Below, one piece after another: positions 9,453 to 17,288 of a stretch of DNA of 41,452 nucleotides; the first letter of the stretch is position 1, and every line of letters starts with the position of its first letter. Under the pieces are notes generated by a model, which worked only from the letters and a program-made list of their open reading frames with translations, searched no databases and was not told the DNA's origin. The position numbers and the translations under genes were made by a program. Source of the DNA: Paulinella micropora (Eukaryota > Cercozoa > Imbricatea > Euglyphida); assembly GCA_009731375.1 (NCBI GenBank), contig BJOX01000342.1, positions 609,787 to 651,238 of the forward strand, given 5' to 3'.

Positions 9453-9502
9453 GAGGAATAAAAACATTTAGCAGTATAATAAATGCGAGTGCGGGTATTG
9501 AT

Positions 9503-10057
9503 ATGAAAAGCCAAAGCATAACAAATGTAAATCAACTAAATGGCAGGTCTATCACAACTTGGCTATCAGAGCATGATACGAACACGGCGAAAGTGTCGGC
9601 GAGTGGAAGTATTGATACACATAGCGATGTGATTATAACAACAGCAACAGATAATCAACTACTCATTTATAGCACAGGACAATGGAGAAACGTGGCATCA
9701 CCCTTTCTTAGATTAGAAGGCACTGCTAGTATGACAGGAGGACAAAATATGGGAAACCAAAGCATAACAAATGTGAATCTGGTTGATGGTGTGGATGTTT
9801 CTGTTCTTGATACTTCGGCAGTTAAAACCTCAGGAAACCAAACCATAGCAGGAATTAAGACATTTAGCAGTGCCCTTGAAATAACTGGAAATTCAACGAA
9901 TGCAACAACAAAAGGAACATTCGTGGTTTTTAACTCCACAGCCAATATAGGAACTATCGGATGCCTTGATATGGGCACGGGCGTAAATTATAACTTTGAA
10001 ATAAATGCCAAAAAAAATAAGTTTTATTATAGACGGGGCAATCGTCTCGTGGATTAA
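9503..10057 (+). CDS. Tail-fibre-like protein, middle segment
   Basis: 184-aa segment in a second frame, effectively open from about 9,446. It repeats the shaft phrases of the upstream ORF (SITNVNQLNGR, GSIDTHSDVIITTATDNQLL, PFLRLEGTASMTGG, QTIAGIKTFSS). The frame is lost at an A8 run at 10,010-10,017; the next ORF opens across this point. Because the break lies in a homopolymer it could be a sequencing error. No independent start is needed, since the segment reads as an internal piece of the fibre gene. No catalytic motif is present. Confidence 0.6.
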   Translation: MKSQSITNVNQLNGRSITTWLSEHDTNTAKVSASGSIDTHSDVIITTATDNQLLIYSTGQWRNVASPFLRLEGTASMTGGQNMGNQSITNVNLVDGVDVSVLDTSAVKTSGNQTIAGIKTFSSALEITGNSTNATTKGTFVVFNSTANIGTIGCLDMGTGVNYNFEINAKKNKFYYRRGNRLVD

Positions 10058-11780
10058 TGCCACGGGCTTAGATTGTAATAGCAGTCGGATTGTTAATTTG
10101 GGAGCACCACAAAATGCGAATGAAGCGGTAAATAGGCAATATCTGGATGACAATTGTGTGAAACTAACAACAGACCAAACCATAACAGGAAGTAAAACAT
10201 TTAATTGGGCGAGCACTGTGATAAAATATCTAACTTTAACGAACAATGCCGATTTTAATAATCAAACTATCACTAATGGTGGAAATATAACATATAATGG
10301 TGCGAGGATATTAAACCAAAATGGAGGAGATATATTCTTTTCACAGACACCAGGAGATTATCAATATTTCTTATTTACTCTAAATACCGCTACAAGTGGA
10401 ACCGCGAACCAACGAGGTTATGTATTCACGAATGTAGCATTTGATGCAAAAGGGGCGGGACTTTATATTTCAAAACTTTTGGATAATAAAAGTGCTTCGT
10501 CTGACATTGTCCGTTTTAACAATGCTGGCGGTATGCGGTTTTATGGTGCTTTGGATATGAACTCAAATAATGTAACAAATGGTGGAACAATAACGGGAAC
10601 TACATTAACGGCTAGTGCGGGTGTATCAACTACAACATTAACAACGAGCGACAACATAGTGGTTGGTGCTGGAAAAAGTGTTTTTATTGACAGAAATGGA
10701 CTAGCTAACAATAAACTGGTTTTATGGGATGGAGGAACACCATCAACGACTGCATTTTTTGGATTTGGTATCGCGAGCCAAACTTTGGTTTATAATATTA
10801 ATTCTTTAACAGATACCCATATATTTTATTATGGTGGGACAAACGAATTATTCAGAATTATCAACGGAGAAGTTAAGGCATCAAGGTTATTAAATGCAAC
10901 CGCGGGTACATCAACAACAACATTAACAGCAAGCGGATTGATAACAGCAAATGCGGGTATATCTGTTGTTAATAGCACGGCAGATATAAGAGGAGAAGCA
11001 AGAAGTGGGTCTCATGCTACGCCAGTAGGATTGTATGTTTCAGCCAATCTTGGTCCATCTTCTGGCGGTGTTGAATTCAGACACAGCAACGGGACGCAGG
11101 GAGTTGGTTTTGGTTATAACTCAATATATGCTACGGGGAGCAACACATACCAAGATTTAAATTTTTATGCGAGGGGGACAGGAGTAATCTATGCTCAGAG
11201 TGATACAAGCATGACGACAGCATCCAGCGGATTTTTAACATTAAGAAAAAGACCATCAAATACCACCAACCCACAAATATTTATGAAAGCAGGAGACTCA
11301 TCAGGTTATGCGGTAGTAATGAATACAGGTGGATTATTACATGCTTGGTCGACTTCATTATCAAATGGTGAAAACAATAATGGCTATGTTTTTATTGCAG
11401 CAGGAGCGAATGTTTGGTCTTCTGGTTCAGACAGGAGATTAAAATCAGATATTAAAACACTAGACTGCGGGGATTGTTGCGATAAACTTATGAAAATAAA
11501 CTGCTGTTCATATTATTTGATTTCAGACGAAAAGAAACAGAAAAAGAACCACGTATTTATTGCGGATGAAGTAAAAAAAATATTTCCAGAATTTGTATCT
11601 GAAAGTGGAATAAAAGCAGACGATGGGGATGGAAACTTTGAAGGTATATCATACACGGACTTCATACCAATATTGGTCAGTGCTTTTCAACATACAACTA
11701 CCGTTGTAAACGGTATGGCTGAAAAGGTGATTTATTTAGAAAAGCAAAATAATAATCTAACTAATGATATAGCCGATTAA
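10005..11780 (+). CDS. Tail-fibre-like protein, C-terminal segment with S74 chaperone domain
   Basis: 591-aa ORF. It begins with more shaft repeats (NAPQNANEAVNRQYLDDNCV-type phrase, QTITGSKTF, TTLTASAGVSTTTLT). It then has a bulky beta region with a GVEFRH..GTQGVGFGYNSIYATG segment, and ends in a peptidase S74 / intramolecular chaperone domain: SDRRLKSDIKTL (Ser-Asp-x-x-x-K core), KLMKINCCSYYL, VFIADEVKKIFPEFV, and a C-terminal coiled coil (AEKVIYLEKQNNNLTNDIAD). In phages this domain trimerises the fibre and then cleaves itself off before the conserved Ser. The first ~15 residues probably belong to the wrong frame. Intact S74 residues suggest recent function. Confidence 0.75.
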   Translation: MPKKISFIIDGAIVSWINATGLDCNSSRIVNLGAPQNANEAVNRQYLDDNCVKLTTDQTITGSKTFNWASTVIKYLTLTNNADFNNQTITNGGNITYNGARILNQNGGDIFFSQTPGDYQYFLFTLNTATSGTANQRGYVFTNVAFDAKGAGLYISKLLDNKSASSDIVRFNNAGGMRFYGALDMNSNNVTNGGTITGTTLTASAGVSTTTLTTSDNIVVGAGKSVFIDRNGLANNKLVLWDGGTPSTTAFFGFGIASQTLVYNINSLTDTHIFYYGGTNELFRIINGEVKASRLLNATAGTSTTTLTASGLITANAGISVVNSTADIRGEARSGSHATPVGLYVSANLGPSSGGVEFRHSNGTQGVGFGYNSIYATGSNTYQDLNFYARGTGVIYAQSDTSMTTASSGFLTLRKRPSNTTNPQIFMKAGDSSGYAVVMNTGGLLHAWSTSLSNGENNNGYVFIAAGANVWSSGSDRRLKSDIKTLDCGDCCDKLMKINCCSYYLISDEKKQKKNHVFIADEVKKIFPEFVSESGIKADDGDGNFEGISYTDFIPILVSAFQHTTTVVNGMAEKVIYLEKQNNNLTNDIAD

Positions 11781-11811
11781 AAAAACCAATTAGCAGAAAT
11801 CCGTAATAACA

Positions 11812-12159
11812 ATGCCACCTAGATTACACCCTCCACCTTCACTCATTGATATGGCAGATGGCGAACTAACGCCAGAATTAAAAAATCGTGTTTTGGATAT
11901 TTCATTGAAGAATGAAGAAAATAAAGTAGAGCACGAATTGGAAGACAACTGGAATTGTTGTTGTATAAAAAACAGACCAACCGACAGCCGACTTATTAAA
12001 TACTTATTTCAAATGGGTATCATTATCGCGATTATAACCCTTTGTATCGTGAGGTTGTCTGAAAAGAACTTACCGTGCGAGACAGCCAACACTTATTTAG
12101 GCATTTTGACCTTACTTATAGGCATCTGCCTTCCATCACCTTCTTCAAGTAAGAAGTGA
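11812..12159 (+). CDS. Small membrane protein with two transmembrane segments
   Basis: 115 aa. The N-terminal 65 residues are hydrophilic with a CCC motif (NWNCCCIKNRP). Two hydrophobic helices follow, MGIIIAIITLCIVRL (~65-79) and YLGILTLLIGICLP (~92-105), with a short polar loop and a Ser/Lys tail (SPSSSKK). The layout, hydrophilic N-terminus then hairpin of two helices ending in LP-P, resembles small membrane proteins encoded near the structural genes of adintovirus/polinton-like viruses; this is a comparison from memory. It follows the fibre gene by 31 bp. A role in the internal membrane or in release is possible but not shown. Confidence 0.5.
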   Translation: MPPRLHPPPSLIDMADGELTPELKNRVLDISLKNEENKVEHELEDNWNCCCIKNRPTDSRLIKYLFQMGIIIAIITLCIVRLSEKNLPCETANTYLGILTLLIGICLPSPSSSKK

Positions 12160-12412
12160 GCACTCATATAGCTGAGTTTTATACCAAGAAGCATCACTAC
12201 CTGAGCAAATTAAAGGAATGGCTTCATCAAAACTAACACACCAATCACTAAAAGGTTTATACACACATTTAAATTTTGTTTCTATTCCTTTTTGAATACA
12301 CCACAAACAACTTTCATTTTTTTAACACTGACCCGTGAATAGAAATCGCAGGCAGTCCGAGCAGAAATATTAATTAATAAAAAGTTTATAAAGATTAGTA
12401 TAGAGGGCAACA

Positions 12413-12788
12413 TTGCAAATGACGGACTATAAATTCCAAAATATTATTTTTCTAAGTAATGATTTTCCAGGCGGTGTTAATGGTAGCAAGACATTCGACA
12501 AAAACATTCAAATGAACTTTACCCCGACCAGAATGAATGTTAAGTTTATCCACTATATGAATAATACGACGGAGACGAAAACAAAAATCCTTTATATGGA
12601 CCGCATCGGTATTATTGGAACATTCGCCGGCAGCAACACAGCAAACATTTCCAATCTTAGCTACAACTTAGGTATTATTAATTGGACTGACGGGCAATAG
12701 TTTTAAAGTGCTTAAAACAGACAATGGCAGTATTGAGACTGACCAACTAGCTGGAAGAATTGTTATTTGTTTAGAATTTCTGGGGTAG
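12413..12788 (+). CDS. Small beta-rich protein, frameshifted near its end
   Basis: Starts MQMTDYKFQNIIFLSNDFPGG (an alternative Met two codons later). Predicted mostly beta: FQNIIFLS, IQMNFTPTRMNVKFIHYM, KILYMDRIGIIGTFAG. The ORF stops at 12,700. The overlapping frame from ~12,698 continues with a plausible end (VLKTDNG, AGRIVICLEFLG) to TAG at 12,786-12,788, which lies inside a GC hairpin. Two other structural genes of this block end the same way, which supports 12,788 as the true end. Size (~125 aa) and position between the membrane protein and the ATPase suggest a minor virion component. Not recognised as a known family. Confidence 0.5.
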
Positions 12789-12805
12789 GGGCCTGCTCCC
12801 CCTAC
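12785..12805 (+). terminator. GC hairpin across a stop codon
   Basis: GTAGGGG (12,785-12,791) pairs with CCCCTAC (12,799-12,805), loop CCTGCTC. The TAG of the upstream small gene lies inside the left arm. The downstream tail ACGACCCCG resembles the ACAACCCC tail of the hairpins at 17,102 and 20,159. Likely mRNA 3'-end element, comparable in principle to the palindromes that mark polyadenylation in mimiviruses (inference). Confidence 0.6.
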
Positions 12806-12838
12806 GACCCCGCCAGTAAAATAAATATATATTTTTCT

Positions 12839-12846
12839 ATATATAG
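12839..12846 (+). promoter_or_regulatory. TATATA promoter core of the ATPase gene
   Basis: TTTTTCTATATATAG, about 45 bp before the ATG at 12,889. The same T-rich plus TATATA pattern precedes most other genes in the viral region, on both strands. Confidence 0.55.
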
Positions 12847-12858
12847 TTTTTTGAGGTT

Positions 12859-12888
12859 GTAGGAGGTTTTTTGAAAAAAAGCTCTTAC
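12859..12888 (+). promoter_or_regulatory. Start-codon hairpin of the ATPase gene
   Basis: GTAGGAG (12,859-12,865) pairs with CTCTTAC (12,882-12,888) around a T6/A7 inner stem; the ATG follows at once at 12,889. It is preceded by TTTTTTGAGGTT, as in the MCP and fibre leaders. Stem differences from those copies are largely matched on both arms, with one G-T wobble here. Confidence 0.7.
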
Positions 12889-13737
12889 ATGGAGAAAATT
12901 AATGATATACGAGTTAGACCAGTCAAGCAAAACGGAGATGGTGAGAAGTTGGCAAAAGGATATAAGTTATTTGATGAACCGTATGCCAATATTTTTCTTC
13001 TCGCTCGCAAGAAGAGTGGTAAGACGACAGCACTGTTTGAAATCCTGAAACGAACGACGGACAGAAAAACAAGGATTGTTATTATAGCCAGCACGATACA
13101 CAAGGACCACATTTACAAAGAAATGGTTAAGCACTTCAAGAAGAGGGGAAACCCGATGGCGATATACACATATTTGAAAACGGACGGATACGGGCCTACA
13201 CCCGTAAGGGGGTACAGTGTGATTGATTACGAGTTAGACAAGCTGAATAACCTGACGAAGAGCAAGAAGAAGGCGAGGTTGTGCGGGACGAGAAAGAAGA
13301 ACCAAAGCAGAAGTTTCTTTATTTTGGTAAAGAGGAAAAGAAGAAGCAGGAGGGAGAAGAGAAGCCACAGAGACCGTCTAAGTATCAAACTCCCGAAGTC
13401 GTGTTTGTTCTTGATGACCTCGGCTCAGGTTTAAGGGATAAGTCCGTGAGCGACCTGTTGAAAAAAAAATAGACACTACAAGTCGAAGGTAATTATGAGC
13501 TCGCAGTACCTTAACGACTTACGACCTGAGGCGATTAAACAGCTAGACTACCTTTTTATTTTTCCTGGTCAGTCTCAGGATAAAATTGAGCTTGTGTATA
13601 AACATTTGGAATTCGGTTATGATTTAGACTACTTTATTGAAAAATACCACGAGGCGACCAAGGAACGGTTTAACTTTTTGTATGTGGATGCGGTGTCTGA
13701 TGAATTACGAAAGAACTTCAATATTCGTTTAAAGTAA
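12889..13737 (+). pseudogene. FtsK/HerA-type genome-packaging ATPase, two frameshifts
   Basis: The chosen start is ATG 12,889 (MEKINDIRVRPVKQNGDGEK), directly after the leader hairpin; the ORF 12,871 start lies inside that hairpin. Walker A is ARKKSGKTTALFEIL (from ~13,005). After a frame change near 13,265-13,285, Walker B appears as EVVFVLDDLGSG (~13,398). After a second change at an A9 run (13,461-13,469) the sensor segment SSQYLNDLRPEAIKQLDYLF and a C-terminal helical part follow to TAA at 13,735-13,737. The total of about 280 residues is usual for A32-like ATPases of polintons and virophages, which pump DNA into capsids. All catalytic motifs are present across the three frames. Flanked by leader and terminator-like hairpins. 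Confidence 0.8.
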
Positions 13738-13764
13738 TTTTATTATTATTTATTTTTTTCAGAA

Positions 13765-13775
13765 CTATATATAGA
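13765..13775 (+). promoter_or_regulatory. TATATA promoter core before the basic peptide gene
   Basis: TTTTTTTCAG then AACTATATATAGATA, about 75 bp before ATG 13,848. It shares the CTATATATAG core with the ATPase and penton promoters. No leader hairpin is present at this gene. Confidence 0.5.
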
Positions 13776-13847
13776 TACCAACATCACCAGTGATTATTTC
13801 ACAACCAGCGGGATACAACATCGGATACAATCCAAGCCCAGTCAAAA

Positions 13848-14099
13848 ATGCCACAAGCGGGAGGTGCGAAGAACAGAAAGAAGAAGGGAAAAAAGAAACA
13901 AACAGGAGGCAAAGTTAATTGGGCGAAGGTCGGAAAAGCGATAGTGGATGCTAATAGGTTTATCAAGAAGAACCAATTGATTTCAAGGGGTGCTACTTTT
14001 CTGAGCGATGTAGGTGTGCCTTATGCGGACCGTGTAGCGAAGGCCGCGATGAAGCAAGGATACGGCAAGCAACGAGGCGGAGCTGTTAAATTTCGGTAG
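13848..14099 (+). CDS. Small basic glycine-rich protein (core-peptide-like)
   Basis: 83 aa, very basic: KNRKKKGKKKQTGGK at the N-terminus and a C-terminal KQGYGKQRGGAVKFR. The middle (WAKVGKAIVDANRFIKKNQL, ISRGATFLSDVGVPYADRVA) is probably helical. Small basic proteins with Gly-Gly sites are typical DNA-condensing or capsid-lining proteins of viruses with an adenain-like protease; the GG positions (QTGG, QRGG) could be processing sites. This is inference from composition and position between the ATPase and the protease. A compound GC hairpin element begins right after its stop. Confidence 0.5.
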   Translation: MPQAGGAKNRKKKGKKKQTGGKVNWAKVGKAIVDANRFIKKNQLISRGATFLSDVGVPYADRVAKAAMKQGYGKQRGGAVKFR

Positions 14100-14100
14100 A

Positions 14101-14151
14101 AAGGGGAAACCCCTTTCAAACCCCCATGGGGTTGTAGGGGCTTGCCCCTAC
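14101..14151 (+). terminator. Compound GC palindromic element after the basic peptide gene
   Basis: Two hairpins in tandem: AAGGGG/CCCCTT (14,101-14,115) and GTAGGGGC (14,134-14,141) with GCCCCTAC (14,144-14,151), separated by CCCCCATGGGG. The same two-hairpin layout is found inside coding sequence at 14,405-14,453 and 15,653-15,709. Here it is in the usual 3'-end position. Confidence 0.65.
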
Positions 14152-14193
14152 GAATGTAAAATCTTATATTAATTTTTTTCTAACAATATACAT

Positions 14194-14883
14194 ATGAAAA
14201 AATTAAGAAGAGGAGGTGCGGAGGCGAAGTCTCTGCAAAGTAAACCAAAGAAGAAACTTAAACAACGACCTCCGAGGATATACAGAACCAAAGATGGTTG
14301 ACCATATATTAAAGTGAAAGGCAAACGAGCATATCTCAACTTCGGAAAGAAAACTAATGACCTTTCAACACTTCAAATCGTTAAACTGTTTCTGAAATAT
14401 ATGAAAGGGGATACCCCTTCCAAATCCCGAGGTCGTAGGAGCAGAGCTCCTACAATAGTTAAGTCCGAATTCAATCGCCTTGAACACGAGAACCGCAACC
14501 AGATACAAAACAACCTGCTGAAAAAATATGAACTAATACACGAGCAGGAGGAAAAGGAAAAGAAGTTAAGAGAACAGGCAGAAGATGAGAAGAAAAGAAT
14601 GGAGAGGAAGGAGAATGCGGAAATGAAGGAAAGACAAGAAGAATTAATGAGGGAGGCGAACAGAGAGCAAAAACTTATAGAGGATGTAAAATTTGAACAA
14701 GATAGAAAAAATAATTTAATGCTATTACCACCACCAATACATACAAGCACCACCACAAGCACCACCACAAGCACCACAACTAGGACCACCCCAAGCACCA
14801 CAACTAGGACCACAACAAGCACCACCACAAGCACCAGAAGAAAAGCAGATGCCATTGAAAACAAAAGAAGAGAAAAAGGCTGA
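14194..14883 (+). pseudogene. Coiled-coil protein upstream of the protease, in-frame stop
   Basis: ATG 14,194 follows ATATACAT. The N-terminus is basic (KPKKKLKQRPPRIYRTKDG) and includes a copy of the GCGGAGGCGAAGTC palindrome in frame. A TGA at 14,299-14,301 interrupts it; the frame then continues (PYIKVKGKRAYLNFGKK) through a second in-frame palindromic element (14,405-14,453). A long charged coiled coil follows (EKEKKLREQAEDEKKRMERK) and then an ACC/ACA repeat read here as poly-Thr. In the +1 frame that repeat reads as Pro/Gln/Ala and runs straight into the protease ORF, so the two may form one gene broken near 14,740. Function unknown; a scaffold joined to the protease is one possibility. 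Confidence 0.5.
14405..14453 (+). repeat. Palindromic element inside a coding region
   Basis: AAGGGG (14,405-14,410) pairs with CCCCTT (14,414-14,419), and GTAGGAGC (14,435-14,442) pairs with GCTCCTAC (14,446-14,453). The spacing and linker (CAAATCCCGAGGTC) match the intergenic element at 14,101-14,151. The second stem differs from that copy at the same position on both arms. It is read in frame as part of the coiled-coil protein. Confidence 0.65.
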
Positions 14884-16198
14884 AAAGGAATTAAAAGAAA
14901 AATACATTGAATTAATGAAGAAAGCGGGCTTTACAACTAAATTTATTAAAAGTTTGAGCAAAACAGAATTTATCAAACTTGGCACAGGAATAGAGAAAGC
15001 GATAGCCGATGCCCAATCAGCAGATGAGCAGAAAGAACTGGCTGAACAATACAAAAAAGAATTAGAACAAGAAAAAAAACTAGCGGAGGCCAAAGCGAAA
15101 CACTTTGAAATTAAAGATAAAATATCATACATATCCGCAGGTTTAAGAAATGATTACAAGTATCCGAAATTGGATATACCCAAAACTTTGGGCCCTGCTT
15201 TGGAAAAAGAAATGAAAGCTCGGGGCAAACCACCACCAAAAAAAGTTAAAGGAAAACACACGACAGCGGGTATGGCACAAGTTATAGTAGATGAAGGTAT
15301 TGATTTAGGAATAAACCAGAATGAAATGAGAAAGAAACTCGCTGATTATTTGGGAATAAACCAAACGGGTGCTGGGGCAAAAACGATGGAGGAATTAATA
15401 CACAAACTTTTAACGATAGCAACAATTAAGAAATATTTAAAGAAGGGCAAATACAGAAAAAAAATGAAGAAGAAGGATTATGTAAATAACTTAGTAACTG
15501 AAATGAGAAGCGACCCAAATATTAAAAATCAAGTTTCAAATCACCTCGGTATTCAGCCAACCGAGGAAGTTCCACAGCCAGAAGTTCAACAGCCAGAAAA
15601 TATGCCAGAAGTTCAACCACAAACTGAGGCAGTAGATGGGGCAGTAGAAGCAGGGGACTTCGTCCCCCGCACCCCCTCCGATGGGGTCGTAGGGGCTGGA
15701 AGCCCCTACAGAGGATTGATGACGGACGAAATAAACAACATTATGAAAAAGCACGAATGTTATATCGGCACGGTAGCCAGCGATGAAATAAACAAACTGA
15801 AATCAGAAAAAAGAAAGAATTATGGTTTTATAATGAACTTGGATAAGTCTAGCCAACCAGGCTCACATTGGATTGCTGTTTGGGTTGACCTAATTAAAGA
15901 CGACTCTATTGAAATCTAGGACCCGCTCGCACTGTATAAGCCGACTGAGCTATTTCTACACCAAATGAAACAGCTTATTGACAAGAGTAAGCCGAACACA
16001 TATCTGCTTATGAAGGTTAATCAGGTTAAAAACCAAAGCGACACAACAGATACCTGCGGGTGGCATAGTATTAGGTTTTTGTTAGAGCGGGCGAAAGGTA
16101 ATAGGTTTAAATTTGCCAGCGGTTGGACGGACTTAAAAGAAAAAGAAGCGGAGGAGTTGAAAGCTCAGAACGGGTATGGTTTTGATACTTTTATTTAG
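14849..16198 (+). pseudogene. Adenain-like cysteine protease, single in-frame stop
   Basis: A long N-terminal region (coiled coil; two similar modules around EMRKKLADYLGINQTG and MKKKDYVNNLVTEM) leads through a Pro/Gln linker to a C-terminal C5/C48-type protease. Catalytic His lies in GSHWIAVWV (~15,870). The acidic residue lies in the DPLALY segment (~15,920). Cys lies in DTCGWHSIRFLLERAK (~16,055). TAG at 15,917-15,919 falls where the paralogue at 25,868-26,727 has a Tyr codon; the frame continues unbroken to 16,196-16,198. An in-frame palindromic element at 15,653-15,709 is absent from the paralogue. In adenovirus-like viruses this enzyme processes capsid and core proteins at maturation. 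The start is uncertain; the frame is open upstream. Confidence 0.8.
15653..15709 (+). repeat. Palindromic element inside the protease gene
   Basis: GGGGAC (15,653-15,658) pairs with GTCCCC (15,662-15,667). GTAGGGGCT (15,689-15,697) pairs with AGCCCCTAC (15,701-15,709). It encodes about 19 residues (GDFVPRTPSDGVVGAGSPY) in the linker before the conserved GLMTDEI. The paralogous protease at 26,245 goes directly into GLMTNEI, so this is a clean in-frame insertion. Confidence 0.75.
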
Positions 16199-16224
16199 GT
16201 AATTAAAACAAAAATATATTTTTT

Positions 16225-16291
16225 CCTATATATAGAAACTTTTGAAAAAGTTTCACAAAACCCGTGGAGGTGCGGAGGCGAAGTCTCCGCA
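16225..16291 (+). promoter_or_regulatory. TATATA core and compound palindromic leader of the penton gene
   Basis: TTTTTTCCTATATATAG (to 16,235) is followed by GAAACTTTT/AAAAGTTTC, CACAAAACCCG, and GGAGGTGCGGAGGCGAAGTCTCCGC ending next to ATG 16,292. This is the plus-strand counterpart of the element at 8,505-8,566. It replaces the GTAAGTG-type hairpin used by the MCP and fibre genes. Confidence 0.6.
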
Positions 16292-17105
16292 ATGGAGTAT
16301 CGTGGTGGGAGAAGTAGCAATATTTACTATGTCAATAGCAAAAATAGGATAAACGGCACGGACAGTGATTTCACTCACTCCATCGATATGAAATCGCTAG
16401 ACAACCCAACACACTGTAAAATTTTACATATCTATGTGCAGAAGTCGTATTATTCCGTCGCACGTCCTTATAATACTTTTATTCTGAGTGAGAATGGTAA
16501 CGAGGCACTAATTACGATACCCGAAGGCAACTACACGATGAACAACTTAAAAAATAAGCTGGCCGAGGCGCTAACCGCAGAAAGCCCGAACGACTATACA
16601 TACACAATAACAAGCAACAACACAAACACCGACCCAGAAGACGGCAAGCTAACATTCACCGTAGCGAACAATCCCATTAACATTCAACCGCGGTTTGTAT
16701 TTGACGACGAAACTCGCATACATGAAATTATGGGTTTTGAGCGGTCCTCTACTTACTTCTTTGCTAATAATACTGAGGTCCCCAAATGTCATAATATTGA
16801 CGGGCGAAAAAACATTGTATCTACAATCGGATTTAGTGGGCGAAGGCGATAATCACATATTACAGGAAATATATACAGCGAATGAAATCCCGTTCGGCTC
16901 TGTTATCTACGACGGAAGCGGGTCGGAGTATGGCAAAAGATTATCTACGAGTTCAAGCAATGTGTATCGGTTTTACTTAACTGACGAAAACGACCAACCC
17001 ATTAACCTAAACGGTTTGGGTATTGTAATGACATTGTTGATTTACCGCGAGACGAATTATTTTAATTTATTTACATCATTTTTTAATCTACTCAAATCTA
17101 GGTAG
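16292..17105 (+). pseudogene. Penton-like minor capsid protein, one frameshift
   Basis: Starts MEYRGGRSSNIYYVNSKNRI; the phrase Y-x-N-S-x-N-R-I-x-G-T-x-S-D-F is typical of the penton/minor capsid proteins of polinton-like viruses. Further family phrases are HCKILHIYVQKSYYSVARPY, ITIPEGNYTMNNL and IHEIMGFE. The first ORF loses frame near 16,775-16,783; the second frame resumes with SPNVIILTGEKTLYLQSDLV, LQEIYTANEIPFGSVIYDGS and NLNGLGIVMTLLIYRETNYF. Total ~270 codons, equal to the intact paralogue at 28,211-29,023. It would occupy the capsid vertices as a single jelly roll. The stop TAG at 17,103-17,105 lies within a GC hairpin. Confidence 0.8.
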
Positions 17106-17122
17106 GGGCCTGCTCCCCCTAC
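17102..17122 (+). terminator. GC hairpin across the penton stop codon
   Basis: GTAGGGG (17,102-17,108) pairs with CCCCTAC (17,116-17,122), followed by AACCCCGC. The stop TAG is in the left arm. Almost the same sequence as 12,785-12,805, at the same place relative to an unrelated gene. Confidence 0.65.
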
Positions 17123-17156
17123 AACCCCGCACAGTAAAATATAGGTTTTTGAGATC

Positions 17157-17184
17157 GTAAGTGGTTTTTAAAAAAAGCACTTAC
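17157..17184 (+). promoter_or_regulatory. GTAAGTG-type hairpin upstream of the MCP promoter
   Basis: GTAAGTG (17,157-17,163) pairs with CACTTAC (17,178-17,184), preceded by GGTTTTTGAGATC. It is a copy of the leader hairpin at 17,254 but lies ~105 bp from the MCP start and is followed by TTAATTAATTTATTTTTTTCTC and TATATAG. Probably a duplicated element. Confidence 0.55.
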
Positions 17185-17253
17185 AATTAATTAATTTATT
17201 TTTTTCTCATATTAAAATATATAGCGACCTTTTAAAAATCGTTTTTTGAGTTC

Positions 17254-17283
17254 GTAAGTGGTTTTTTGAAAAAAAGCACTTAC
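17254..17283 (+). promoter_or_regulatory. Start-codon hairpin of the MCP gene
   Basis: GTAAGTG (17,254-17,260) pairs with CACTTAC (17,277-17,283) around GTTTTTTGAAAAAAAG; ATG is at 17,289. Same architecture as at 12,859, 18,875 and 28,183. Confidence 0.7.
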
Positions 17284-17288
17284 ACGAA

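Noticed and set aside
14373-14864. Minus-strand 163-codon ORF rich in Val, Leu, Phe and Ser, looking like a membrane protein
   Set aside because: It is the complement of the coiled-coil gene and its ACC/ACA repeat; the composition follows from that repeat.
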